Shown in pieces: positions 1-7,333 of a stretch of 46,657 nt of DNA. Made by a program: the position numbers and the translations under genes. Within the stretch, counting starts at the first letter, position 1, and every line of letters starts with the position of its first letter. Source of the DNA: RGIG2000 sp045612665 (GTDB lineage Bacteria; Bacillota; Clostridia; Oscillospirales; CAG-272). The stretch lies in assembly GCA_045612665.1 (NCBI GenBank), contig JAZKZO010000048.1, positions 1 to 46,657 on the forward strand, given 5' to 3'. The notes under the pieces are model-generated. The model searched no databases. It had not been told where the DNA came from and saw only the letters and a program-made list of their open reading frames with translations.

Positions 1-1083
1 TTAAGAATTGGTATCATCGGTTGCGGTGGTATCGCAAACGGTAAGCATATGCCTTCACTCAAGAAGGTTGCAGAGGTTGAAATGGTTGCATTCTGCGACA
101 TCATTGAGGAAAGAGCAGTAGAGGCTGCAAAGAAGTTCGGTACAGAGGATGCTAAGACCTACACCGACTATAAGGAACTCCTTAAGGATGCAAGCATCGA
201 TGTAGTTCATGTATGTACTCCTAACATCAGCCACAGCTTCATCACAGTTGACGCTCTCGAGGCTGGCAAGCATGTAATGTGCGAGAAGCCAATGGCTATC
301 AACGCATCAGAGGCTAAGAAGATGGTTGACGCAGCTAAGAGAACAGGCAAGATGCTCACAATCGGTTATCAGAACAGACAGAGAAAGGACTCTAAGTTCC
401 TTAAGGCTGAGGCTGACGAGGGCGTATTCGGAGATATCTACTACGCTAAGGCTACAGCTCTTCGCCGCCGTGCAGTTCCTACATGGGGCGTATTTATTAA
501 AGAAGACCAACAGGGCGGTGGACCACTTATCGATATCGGAACACACGCACTCGACCTCACACTTTGGACAATGAACAACTATAAGCCAAAGTACTGTGTT
601 GGTACTACATATCACAAGCTCAACAACCAGACTAACACCGCTAATGTATTTGGCGATTGGAAGCCTGAGGAATTCACAGTTGAGGATAGCGCATTTGGAT
701 TTGTTGTAATGGAAAACGGCGCTACAATCGTTCTCGAGTCATCTTGGGCTATCAATATGACCGATACAAAGGAAGCTTGCACAACTATTTGCGGAACTAA
801 GGCAGGCGCTAAGATGATTGACCAAGGTATTCTTGAAATCAACGGCGTTAAGCACGGCAATATGTACGAAACCCGTCCAAACCTCGACGGTAAGGGCGTT
901 GCATTCTACGATGCAGGCGGATACAATGCAGGCGCTGAGGAAGCAAAGCAGTGGATCAATGCAATCCTTACAGGCACACAGCCAACCGTTCTTCCTGAGC
1001 AGGCATACTGCGTAACTCAAATTCTCGAGGGAATTTATGAGTCTGCAAAGACAGGTAAGCCTTTCTATTTCGAAAATAACTAA
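1..1083 (+). CDS. Gfo/Idh/MocA family oxidoreductase (5' partial)
   Basis: NAD(P)-dependent sugar or cyclitol dehydrogenase, cytoplasmic. The reading frame is open from base 1 and already encodes the Rossmann glycine motif GIIGCGGIANG before the first in-frame ATG at 49, so the true start lies left of the window and only a few residues are missing. The EKP motif (CEKPMA) that carries the catalytic lysine is present, as is the C-terminal-domain motif GGGPLIDIGTHALDLT with the conserved Asp and His of the active site. The next gene starts 14 bases downstream with its own ribosome binding site. It encodes a TIM-barrel isomerase, a pairing usual in operons for catabolism of inositol-like or unusual sugars. 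The substrate cannot be read from the sequence. Family assignment is firm. Confidence 0.93.
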   Translation, partial: LRIGIIGCGGIANGKHMPSLKKVAEVEMVAFCDIIEERAVEAAKKFGTEDAKTYTDYKELLKDASIDVVHVCTPNISHSFITVDALEAGKHVMCEKPMAINASEAKKMVDAAKRTGKMLTIGYQNRQRKDSKFLKAEADEGVFGDIYYAKATALRRRAVPTWGVFIKEDQQGGGPLIDIGTHALDLTLWTMNNYKPKYCVGTTYHKLNNQTNTANVFGDWKPEEFTVEDSAFGFVVMENGATIVLESSWAINMTDTKEACTTICGTKAGAKMIDQGILEINGVKHGNMYETRPNLDGKGVAFYDAGGYNAGAEEAKQWINAILTGTQPTVLPEQAYCVTQILEGIYESAKTGKPFYFENN

Positions 1084-1097
1084 TAGGAGTACAAGAA

Positions 1098-2063
1098 ATG
1101 AAATTAAGCGTTCTTGCAAACCTTTATGGAAGCAAGCCTCTTGATGAGGCTCTTGCGAAAATTACCGCTCTCGGAGTTCACTCCGTAGAAATCGGTGCAG
1201 GTGGATATCCTGGAAAGGACCACTGCAACCCTGCTGAGCTTTTGGCTGATGAAAAGAAGCTTGAGGCTTTCAAGGCAACCTTCAAAAAGTACGATGTTGA
1301 AATTTGTGCACTCGCTTGCCACGGTAACCCTATCCATCCCGATAAGGCTATCGCAAAGCAGTTCCACGACGATATGGTAAACGCAATTCTCTTGGCTGAG
1401 AAGATTGGCGTTGATACAATCGTAGGATTTTCAGGCTGTCCAGGCTCTGACCCTGATGCAAAGCGTCCATCTTGGATTACTTGTCCTTGGCCGGATGACT
1501 TCCTCGATACTCTCAAGTATCAATGGGAGGTAATGATTGCATATTGGAAGGATATGACCGCCTTTGCAAAGGCTCACGGTGTTACCAAGATTGCTCTTGA
1601 AATGCACCCTGGCTTCTGCGTATACAATCCTGAAACACTCTTGAAGCTTCGCGCTGAGGTTGGCGATGTAATCGGTGCAAACCTTGACCCATCACACCTC
1701 ATTTGGCAGGGAATCAACCCTGTTATCGCTGCTCGTAACCTTGCAGGTGCAATTTATCACGTACATGCAAAGGATACAAAGATTGACGACTTTAACACAA
1801 GCGCAAACGGAGTTCTTGATACAAAGCACTATGGCGACGAAATCAACAGATCTTGGATCTTCCGCACAGTTGGCTATGGCCACGGCGAGGAATATTGGAG
1901 AGATTTCGTATCAGCACTTCGCCTTGTAGGCTACGATAAGGTTCTTTCAATCGAGCATGAGGATAGCCTTATGACAATTGATGAAGGACTCGAAAAGGCA
2001 GTTAAGTTCCTTGATGGGGTTATGATCAAGGAAGAGAAGCCTTGCGGTATGCGTTGGGCTTAA
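1098..2063 (+). CDS. Sugar phosphate isomerase/epimerase (TIM barrel, AP-endonuclease-2 fold)
   Basis: 321-residue xylose-isomerase-like TIM-barrel protein, a family that isomerises or epimerises ketoses or acts on inosose intermediates using a divalent metal. The expected metal-ligand strands are all visible: ALEMHPG (Glu), NLDPSHL (Asp), HVHAKD (His) and SIEHED (Glu). The start at ATG 1098 is supported by an AGGAG-like site about 9 bases upstream. It follows the Gfo/Idh/MocA dehydrogenase in the same operon. Codon use in both genes is strongly biased (AAG, GGC, TTC), suggesting good expression. Two consecutive terminators lie downstream. The substrate is unknown. Confidence 0.9.
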   Translation: MKLSVLANLYGSKPLDEALAKITALGVHSVEIGAGGYPGKDHCNPAELLADEKKLEAFKATFKKYDVEICALACHGNPIHPDKAIAKQFHDDMVNAILLAEKIGVDTIVGFSGCPGSDPDAKRPSWITCPWPDDFLDTLKYQWEVMIAYWKDMTAFAKAHGVTKIALEMHPGFCVYNPETLLKLRAEVGDVIGANLDPSHLIWQGINPVIAARNLAGAIYHVHAKDTKIDDFNTSANGVLDTKHYGDEINRSWIFRTVGYGHGEEYWRDFVSALRLVGYDKVLSIEHEDSLMTIDEGLEKAVKFLDGVMIKEEKPCGMRWA

Positions 2064-2137
2064 GTAACTATTTGCGCGAAAACGCCTCGTTTGCCTTGCT
2101 ACCGTACACCCAAGTACGCTTACGCAAGACAACCAAA

Positions 2138-2227
2138 GCTTTTTCATCACAAATCGAATACTTAAGACGATATTTATAAACAACAAAAACGGGCACGTAA
2201 GTGTCCGTTTTTTAGTCAACTTTTTTC
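2138..2227 (+). repeat. 90-bp direct repeat, copy 1 (contains terminator)
   Basis: Bases 2138-2227 and 2305-2394 align without gaps and differ at only a handful of positions. The shared segment runs from GCTTTTTCATC, through an ATACTTAAGAC core, to the terminator hairpin and its T-run. The offset between copies is 167 bases, so the duplication also carried a terminator. Confidence 0.85.
2185..2212 (+). terminator. Rho-independent terminator of the sugar catabolism operon
   Basis: Stem AAAAACGGGCAC / loop GTAA / GTGTCCGTTTTT with one G-U pair, directly followed by a T-run. It lies about 120 bases after the isomerase stop codon. Confidence 0.85.
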
Positions 2228-2304
2228 GCTTGACGTACGAGGTGTACGCCTATCGTTCGGAAATTCGCCTTCTTTGCACGACTATGAAGCTTAATGAGTC
2301 CAAT

Positions 2305-2394
2305 GCTTTTTCATCGCAAATCGAATACTTAAGACAGTGTTTATAAACAACAAAGACGGACACGCAAGTGTCCGTTTTTTAGTCGACTTTTTTC
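2305..2394 (+). repeat. 90-bp direct repeat, copy 2 (contains terminator)
   Basis: Second copy of the repeat at 2138-2227, colinear over all 90 bases. Its hairpin has the perfect stem ACGGACAC/GTGTCCGT, whereas copy 1 has one G-U pair. Confidence 0.85.
2356..2380 (+). terminator. Second, duplicated terminator
   Basis: Stem ACGGACAC / loop GCAA / GTGTCCGT followed by a T-run. It is a near-copy of the terminator at 2185-2212 and lies inside the second repeat copy. Confidence 0.8.
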
Positions 2395-2441
2395 TTTGCT
2401 ATTTGTTTGCTCTTGGAGTGAAAATTTATGCTTGAAATAGA

Positions 2442-2468
2442 AAAAACGGACACAGGGTGTCCGTTTTT
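2442..2468 (-). terminator. Terminator of the M23 gene (probably bidirectional)
   Basis: Stem AAAAACGGACAC / loop AGG / GTGTCCGTTTTT with a T-rich tail on both strands. It lies 30 bases beyond the stop codon of the minus-strand gene at 2498-3178. It shares the ACGGACAC core with the two terminators to its left. Confidence 0.8.
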
Positions 2469-2497
2469 GCGTTGGAGAAAAGAGAAATGGCTTGGAT

Positions 2498-3178
2498 TTA
2501 CTTGTTTTCTGAGCCTTGCTCTGATGAGGTGTTACCCTCTTGTGAGCTATTCTCGGAGTCCTCTACGATATCCTTTGTAGGGAACTTAATGTGGTCCTTT
2601 GGATTAACGTTCTTTCCGTCAACTGTTAGCTCGTAGTGGAGATGAGGCTCTTGCGCAATTTCGTTCATAGCGGTTTCGCCAACCGTGCCGATTACGTCGC
2701 CTGCCTTAACTGTGCAACCCTCGACAATTCCGTCGCCAACCTCTTTTGCAAGATTGCGATAAATGCTTACTGCCTTGCCCGAATGCTCAACGGACACGCA
2801 TACTCCCATAAACGGATCTTCCCAAACCCTTGAAACTGTGCCGTCGGCAACAGCTAGGACCTCAGTGCCAAGCTCGCAAGCAACGTCAACGCCAAGGTGT
2901 GTACGCCAATCGCCCATTGTTGGGGAGAAAACAGGAACACTGTCGCTGAAATCCATGCTTATATCGCCGTTTACAGGCAATGAGAATTCAGGCAACACGT
3001 CTGTTTCGGAAATGGTAGGTCCGGGCTCCTTTGAGCTTGAGGATGAATTGTCATCAGGACCTGCAATGTTTCTTTTTGCTACTGCAGTGGCAATAACGAG
3101 AATTACAACAACTGCGAGCACAACCGCTAATGTGAGATAAAAAACTCTTGTATTTTTCTTGTTTTCGTTTTCTTCCAT
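2498..3178 (-). CDS. SpoIIQ-like M23 (LytM) domain membrane protein
   Basis: 226-residue protein with a short cytoplasmic N-terminus, one membrane helix (about residues 12-34), a Ser-rich linker and a LytM/M23 domain (about 65-205), then a Ser/Glu-rich tail. The domain faces outside the cell, or the intermembrane space in sporulation. Zinc ligands of the family are visible: HxxxD (H94, D98) and HxH (H179, H181). The second catalytic His, normally in a Y-x-H-L motif, is replaced: the sequence reads YRNL with Asn142. Size and topology resemble SpoIIQ, the forespore partner of SpoIIIAH, but a vegetative cell-wall role cannot be excluded. ATG 3178 has an AAAGGA site. A GCATA box upstream (3234-3238) could be a forespore sigma -35 element, but its -10 match is poor. 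Confidence 0.8.
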   Translation of the reverse strand: MEENENKKNTRVFYLTLAVVLAVVVILVIATAVAKRNIAGPDDNSSSSSKEPGPTISETDVLPEFSLPVNGDISMDFSDSVPVFSPTMGDWRTHLGVDVACELGTEVLAVADGTVSRVWEDPFMGVCVSVEHSGKAVSIYRNLAKEVGDGIVEGCTVKAGDVIGTVGETAMNEIAQEPHLHYELTVDGKNVNPKDHIKFPTKDIVEDSENSSQEGNTSSEQGSENK

Positions 3179-3284
3179 GATATTTTTCCTTTCAAATTTT
3201 TACAACCATATTATTGAGCAAGAAAAAACTCTTTATGCAAAAAAGCACAAAAAATAAAAAATCATCCTTGACGCACTAAAACAT

Positions 3285-3313
3285 TTGACATTATTTATAA
3301 TTTATGGTATCAT
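3285..3313 (+). promoter_or_regulatory. Extended -10 promoter for the ThyX-like/CDF/CotH operon
   Basis: Perfect TTGACA at 3285-3290, 17-bp spacer ending in TGG, then TATCAT at 3308-3313. The start codon follows at 3349 after an AAAGGAG ribosome binding site. Confidence 0.8.
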
Positions 3314-3348
3314 ATAATTAGGAATGTATACCTTAAAGGAGAAAAACA

Positions 3349-3975
3349 ATGATTTTAATTGAAAGAGCATCTGTAATGAATTTTGAAAACGCCATTCGTG
3401 GCGCGCGTAATCCCTTGAATTCTTGGGCAAAGAGCGACAGCTATTACGACGAAAACGGAAACTATATCTTGGGAGAAAACGACTTAGGACTTGCTAAAAA
3501 GCTTGCCAAGGCAGGAAGCGACCATAGAAAATACCTAAGACAAATTTTCGTAAGCGTGGATATTACCGCTCCGCTTTATTGGTGGAAGGAGTATGACACC
3601 TATAAGGTTGCAACCGTTGCTAACTCCACCTCAACAATGCACAAAATTCACTCAAAGCAGTTCGAAAGAGCTGATTTTAGCCACGATAGAATGACTGAGG
3701 ATGCGCTCAAAATTCTCGACCTCACTATTGATTATCTTGAAAGCGCGCGCCAAAAGTATATCGAAACAAAGGATAAGGCTTATTGGCACGATATGATTCA
3801 GCTTCTTCCATCAAGCTACAATCAAATGAGAACCTGTACCTTTAACTATGAAACACTCATCAATATCTACTATGCAAGACGCTCACATAAGCTTGCTGAA
3901 TGGCATACAATGTGCGATTGGATTATGTCCCTTCCATATGCCAAGGATATTATCGCAGTAAAAGAAGAGGAATAA
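3349..3975 (+). CDS. ThyX-superfamily-like protein lacking the RHR signature
   Basis: 208 residues with no membrane segment or signal peptide. I do not recognise a characterised family with certainty. The layout matches flavin-dependent thymidylate synthase (ThyX): a strand/helix segment at about residues 68-97 sits where ThyX has its RHR...S signature. The C-terminal segment NYETLINIYYARR..KLAEWHTMCDWI (166-192) matches the ThyX pattern in which a helix with LxxLxxFxxLR is followed by AQxEIRxxAxxI. The RHR triad itself is absent; the stretch reads YWWKEYDTYKVATVANSTS. Related proteins are common in Clostridia and their phages, so a binding or unusual nucleotide role is more likely than thymidylate synthesis. 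It is the first gene of its operon, its stop overlaps the next start by one base, and an AAAGGAG site supports ATG 3349. Confidence 0.55.
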   Translation: MILIERASVMNFENAIRGARNPLNSWAKSDSYYDENGNYILGENDLGLAKKLAKAGSDHRKYLRQIFVSVDITAPLYWWKEYDTYKVATVANSTSTMHKIHSKQFERADFSHDRMTEDALKILDLTIDYLESARQKYIETKDKAYWHDMIQLLPSSYNQMRTCTFNYETLINIYYARRSHKLAEWHTMCDWIMSLPYAKDIIAVKEEE

Positions 3976-5165
3976 TGTTAAATAAAATCATAAAGGATTA
4001 CGATCATCCCGAAAATCCCGAGGTTAGAGTAAGAGTAGGGCGCTTTGCAGGCTTTGTCGGCATTTTTCTTAACGTCTTGCTTTTCGCCTGCAAGCTCGTG
4101 CTTGGAATTTTGTTCGGTGGTGCATCGCTTATTGCCGACTCACTTAATAACTTAACCGACGCAGGCTCTAACGTTTTAACCGTTGCAGGCTATACAATGT
4201 CAGGTAAGCCTGCCGATAAGGACCACCCTTACGGACACGCAAGAATGGAGTATCTTTCGTCCCTTCTTATTTCCGTATTTGTAATCGTAATCGGCTTTGA
4301 AATGCTTACAGCATCGGTTCAAAAGATTATAACTCCAACCGTTACCGAGCGCTATGATACGGTTGCAATAATTATAATTGCCTCAACAATTCTCGTTAAG
4401 CTTTTTATGTCGCTATTTTTCCGTAAGCTCGGAAAGCATATCGACTCTGACACCTTGAAGGCATCCTTTGCCGATAGCATAAGCGACGTTATTGCAACAA
4501 GTGCCGTAGTTGTCGGAATGGTTTTAACTCCTATCACAGGACCGCTGACCGACGGTATTATCGGTGCGCTTATTTCGGTTTATATTTTGATAATGGGCGT
4601 TAAGCTCGTTGTTGAATCGTCTAATACGCTTATAGGTAAAGCACCAGATGCACAATTTATCTCCTCTATTAACAGGAAGATAAGAAGCTATGACGGAGTG
4701 CTCGGAATTCACGACCTTGTCGTTCACTCATACGGCGCAGGCAAGACCTTTGTTAGCGCACACGTTGAGGTTGACTGTGAAAGAGACGTGCTCGTAAGCC
4801 ACGATATGGTCGATGCAATTGAGTCCGACGTACTAAGAGAAATGGGCATAAATTTGGTTCTTCATATGGACCCGATTTGTACAACCGATCCCGAAACCAA
4901 CGATTTGCGCGAAAAGGTGTCAAAAATTCTTTCCGATATGGCATCGGAATATAATAGTCCAATTTCAATGCACGATTTCCGTGTTGTAAAGGGCTTTGCT
5001 TCACAAACAAAAATTCTTTTTGATATAAACGTTTCAACGGAAATGCCACTTTCAAACGACGAGCTTTATAAGGAAATTTTCGATGAAATAAGAAAAATCA
5101 ATCCACTTTGTGCTTTGATTTTAACAGTAGATAGAGATTATTTTTCACAACGCTACGAGGGTTGA
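3975..5165 (+). CDS. Cation diffusion facilitator family transporter, Mn-type metal site
   Basis: 396-residue CDF exporter that exchanges a divalent metal ion for protons at the cytoplasmic membrane. It has six membrane helices in the first 220 residues and a cytoplasmic ferredoxin-like domain after that, plus an additional C-terminal segment of about 90 residues. The family hallmark HPYGHAR is present. The metal site reads NxxxD in helix 2 (NNLTD) and DxxxD in helix 5 (DSISD), where zinc/iron members have DxxxD and HxxxD. This N/D-rich pattern is the one described for manganese-exporting CDFs, so Mn2+ is the likely cargo. ATG 3975 overlaps the preceding stop by one base; translation from farther upstream would run through the previous gene and is unlikely. 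Confidence 0.9.
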   Translation: MLNKIIKDYDHPENPEVRVRVGRFAGFVGIFLNVLLFACKLVLGILFGGASLIADSLNNLTDAGSNVLTVAGYTMSGKPADKDHPYGHARMEYLSSLLISVFVIVIGFEMLTASVQKIITPTVTERYDTVAIIIIASTILVKLFMSLFFRKLGKHIDSDTLKASFADSISDVIATSAVVVGMVLTPITGPLTDGIIGALISVYILIMGVKLVVESSNTLIGKAPDAQFISSINRKIRSYDGVLGIHDLVVHSYGAGKTFVSAHVEVDCERDVLVSHDMVDAIESDVLREMGINLVLHMDPICTTDPETNDLREKVSKILSDMASEYNSPISMHDFRVVKGFASQTKILFDINVSTEMPLSNDELYKEIFDEIRKINPLCALILTVDRDYFSQRYEG

Positions 5166-5167
5166 AA

Positions 5168-7294
5168 ATGAAAATGAAAAAGAAACTGATTTTCCTATTG
5201 TTGATATGTACTTTTATGGTGGTGCTTGCAGTGGCAGTTCACGCAGTAACCGACGTAAAGCCCACAATTGTACTTGATAACGGTATTGAAATAAACCCAG
5301 TTGACAATAAATTTTATCTTCCGGCATATGCGGATGTAACAAAGCTTAAATTTAACTTTGGCGCTTCGTACGATTCCATCACCTATGATGGCAATACAGT
5401 TGCCAGCGGTGCAATACTTGATGTGTCAAGCCACGCGGAAACAGATAAAGTCAGTGGCACAATGACATATTATAAGATAAAGTTTAAGGGCTCGGGCGAA
5501 ACCTTAAGCCAAACCATATCAATTTATAAGGCAAGCTCGCTCCCGTCCGTTCATATAACCACCTCTATCGGCTCTGATTTGATGATAGGCTCGAATATCA
5601 CCGATTCAAGCGCGGGCGTTAAGCTCGTTGACTATGACGGCACATTGCTTGTAGGGCAGGACGTAAGTGAGGTAAGAACAAGAGGTAACACCACGCCTAC
5701 AATGCTTAAAAAGCCATTCCAAATAAAGTTTGAGCAAAAGATGAACGTTATGGGAATGGGCAAGGCTAAGACTTGGCTCTTGCTTGCTAACTATCTCGAC
5801 CAATCCTATATTAGAAATAGCGTAATGTATAAGCTCGCTAAGGATATGGGAATGGGCGCGTCCGATTTTACTAACGTGGACGTTTACGTTGACGGTGAAT
5901 ATCAAGGTGTTTATCTTCTTTGCGAAAAGGTAAACGTTAATAAAAACCGTGTCAATATTACCGAGCTTGAGGATTTAAACGATGCCTTGAATCCATCATA
6001 CGGTAGCACAACAACCGTTACAAGTGGCTCTCTTATTGATTCTACTGTTTTGACCGAATATAAGTATGTAAACAATATGGTAAACCCCGACGATATAACA
6101 GGCGGTTACCTAATTGAGCTTGATAACAACAATAAGGGAATTCGTTCCTCGTTCGGTAGCTACTTTATGACTCAAACCGAATTTGGCGAGAACCTTTACG
6201 TTATCAAATCTCCAGAGTATTGCTCAAAGGAGCAGGTTGAGTATATCGCTAAGCTCTTTGCTGAAATTGAGGAGGCTATGGCGTCCTCTAACGGCAAAAA
6301 TTCGCTTGGTAAGCACTATACCGACTATGTTGACCTAGAAAGCTATGCCATCGCCTACATTATGGCTGAATACGGCAAGAACTACGACGCAGGAAGTGCG
6401 AGCATTTATTTTAACAAGGACGTTGACAAGAACGGAGAATTCTCCAAAATAGTCAAAGGACCTCTTTGGGACTGCGACAATACTCTTGGCAACATTCGCC
6501 GAAACGGCGCTGACGACCAAGAGGCAATGTGGGCAGCGAATAGAACACCTTGGAATATGCTCACTCGCCATGCGGACTTTAACACTCTTGTAAAAGAAAA
6601 ATTCGATATAGCGTACAATTTGATATACGACTATATTGATTACGGCGGATTTATCACCGAGCAGTTAAACGAGCTCGGCGATTCTCCACACCTAGATAGA
6701 CTCCGTTGGGAAAGCTATGACGACTCGAAGTGGCCTCTTTACGCTGACGGCTCTATGCATTGGTGGGAAAGATACGGCGACGATAATTTCCACGCATTTA
6801 GATATTACAAGGATCGAAATAACAACACAACCGATACCGCTATGGGATATCTTTGTGTTACAATGTCAGAGCGTGCCGAGTATCTTGCAGATACTTGGGG
6901 ATGCGAAACACCGAGAAGAGAAAGACTCTATATCGACGATATCGTAGTTCCTGAGCCTGAGCCGACTCCCGAGCCCGAGCCTGAGCCGACTCCTGATCCT
7001 GAGCCAACTCCCCCTGAGGAAAGCTCGTCAAGCACGGATTCCGAGTCTACAACCGAAAGCTCAAGCACAGTAAGCGGAGATCAAAATGATAGCTCCGATA
7101 CACCTATTCCACCGAGCTCGTCGGATGAACAAAGCTCCTCGTCAAGCTCCGAGAGCGACTCCTCTGACGACCTACCGACAGTGGATGATGAAAACGAAGA
7201 GGACTTAAACTTCTTTGAAAGAATTATTCAGGCAATTGCTAACTTCTTTAAAAAGCTATTTGATGGGCTTTTCGGAATGGATTCTGGCGAATAA
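5168..7294 (+). CDS. Secreted CotH kinase family protein with Pro/Glu and Ser-rich tail
   Basis: 708-residue exported protein. A signal peptide (about residues 1-25, cleavage likely after VHA) is followed by an immunoglobulin-like strand region and a CotH domain (about 130-590). CotH proteins are atypical secreted protein kinases, first known from spore coats. Visible motifs are RTRGNTTP...KKPFQIKF (nucleotide-binding Lys), LLCEKVNVNKNRVNI, and WDCDN with D435 and D437 as the metal-binding pair. After the domain comes a PEPEPTP repeat, then an acidic Ser-rich linker and a short amphipathic/hydrophobic end (FFERIIQAIANFFKKLF). ATG 5168 is preferred because GAGGG lies 6 bases upstream; a TTG at 5162 overlaps the previous stop. 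It is last in the operon and likely a cell-surface rather than coat protein, given the long linker. Confidence 0.88.
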   Translation: MKMKKKLIFLLLICTFMVVLAVAVHAVTDVKPTIVLDNGIEINPVDNKFYLPAYADVTKLKFNFGASYDSITYDGNTVASGAILDVSSHAETDKVSGTMTYYKIKFKGSGETLSQTISIYKASSLPSVHITTSIGSDLMIGSNITDSSAGVKLVDYDGTLLVGQDVSEVRTRGNTTPTMLKKPFQIKFEQKMNVMGMGKAKTWLLLANYLDQSYIRNSVMYKLAKDMGMGASDFTNVDVYVDGEYQGVYLLCEKVNVNKNRVNITELEDLNDALNPSYGSTTTVTSGSLIDSTVLTEYKYVNNMVNPDDITGGYLIELDNNNKGIRSSFGSYFMTQTEFGENLYVIKSPEYCSKEQVEYIAKLFAEIEEAMASSNGKNSLGKHYTDYVDLESYAIAYIMAEYGKNYDAGSASIYFNKDVDKNGEFSKIVKGPLWDCDNTLGNIRRNGADDQEAMWAANRTPWNMLTRHADFNTLVKEKFDIAYNLIYDYIDYGGFITEQLNELGDSPHLDRLRWESYDDSKWPLYADGSMHWWERYGDDNFHAFRYYKDRNNNTTDTAMGYLCVTMSERAEYLADTWGCETPRRERLYIDDIVVPEPEPTPEPEPEPTPDPEPTPPEESSSSTDSESTTESSSTVSGDQNDSSDTPIPPSSSDEQSSSSSSESDSSDDLPTVDDENEEDLNFFERIIQAIANFFKKLFDGLFGMDSGE

Positions 7295-7303
7295 ATCAAA
7301 ATA

Positions 7304-7333
7304 AAAGGCATCGCAAGCGCGATGCCTTTCTTT
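7304..7333 (+). terminator. Bidirectional terminator between converging genes
   Basis: Stem AAAGGCATCGC / loop AAGC / GCGATGCCTTT with A- and T-rich flanks. It lies between the CotH gene and the minus-strand glycosidase stop and can serve both. Confidence 0.85.

Larger units (their letters stand above)
2064..2497. other. 434-bp intergenic stretch with terminators and direct repeat
   Basis: No gene is supported here. The stretch holds a nested hairpin at 2095-2128 (CTTGC..GCAAG outside, CGTAC..GTACG inside), a first terminator, a second hairpin with the same CGTAC..GTACG stem at 2234-2248, a second terminator that is part of a 90-bp direct repeat, and a third terminator serving the opposite-strand gene at 2498-3178. 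The hairpins look like repetitive extragenic palindromes, but no further copy was found in this window. Confidence 0.7.

Noticed and set aside
2138..2394. CRISPR-like repeat array
   Set aside because: Only two 90-bp copies, each containing a terminator, with no regular short repeats and no cas genes.
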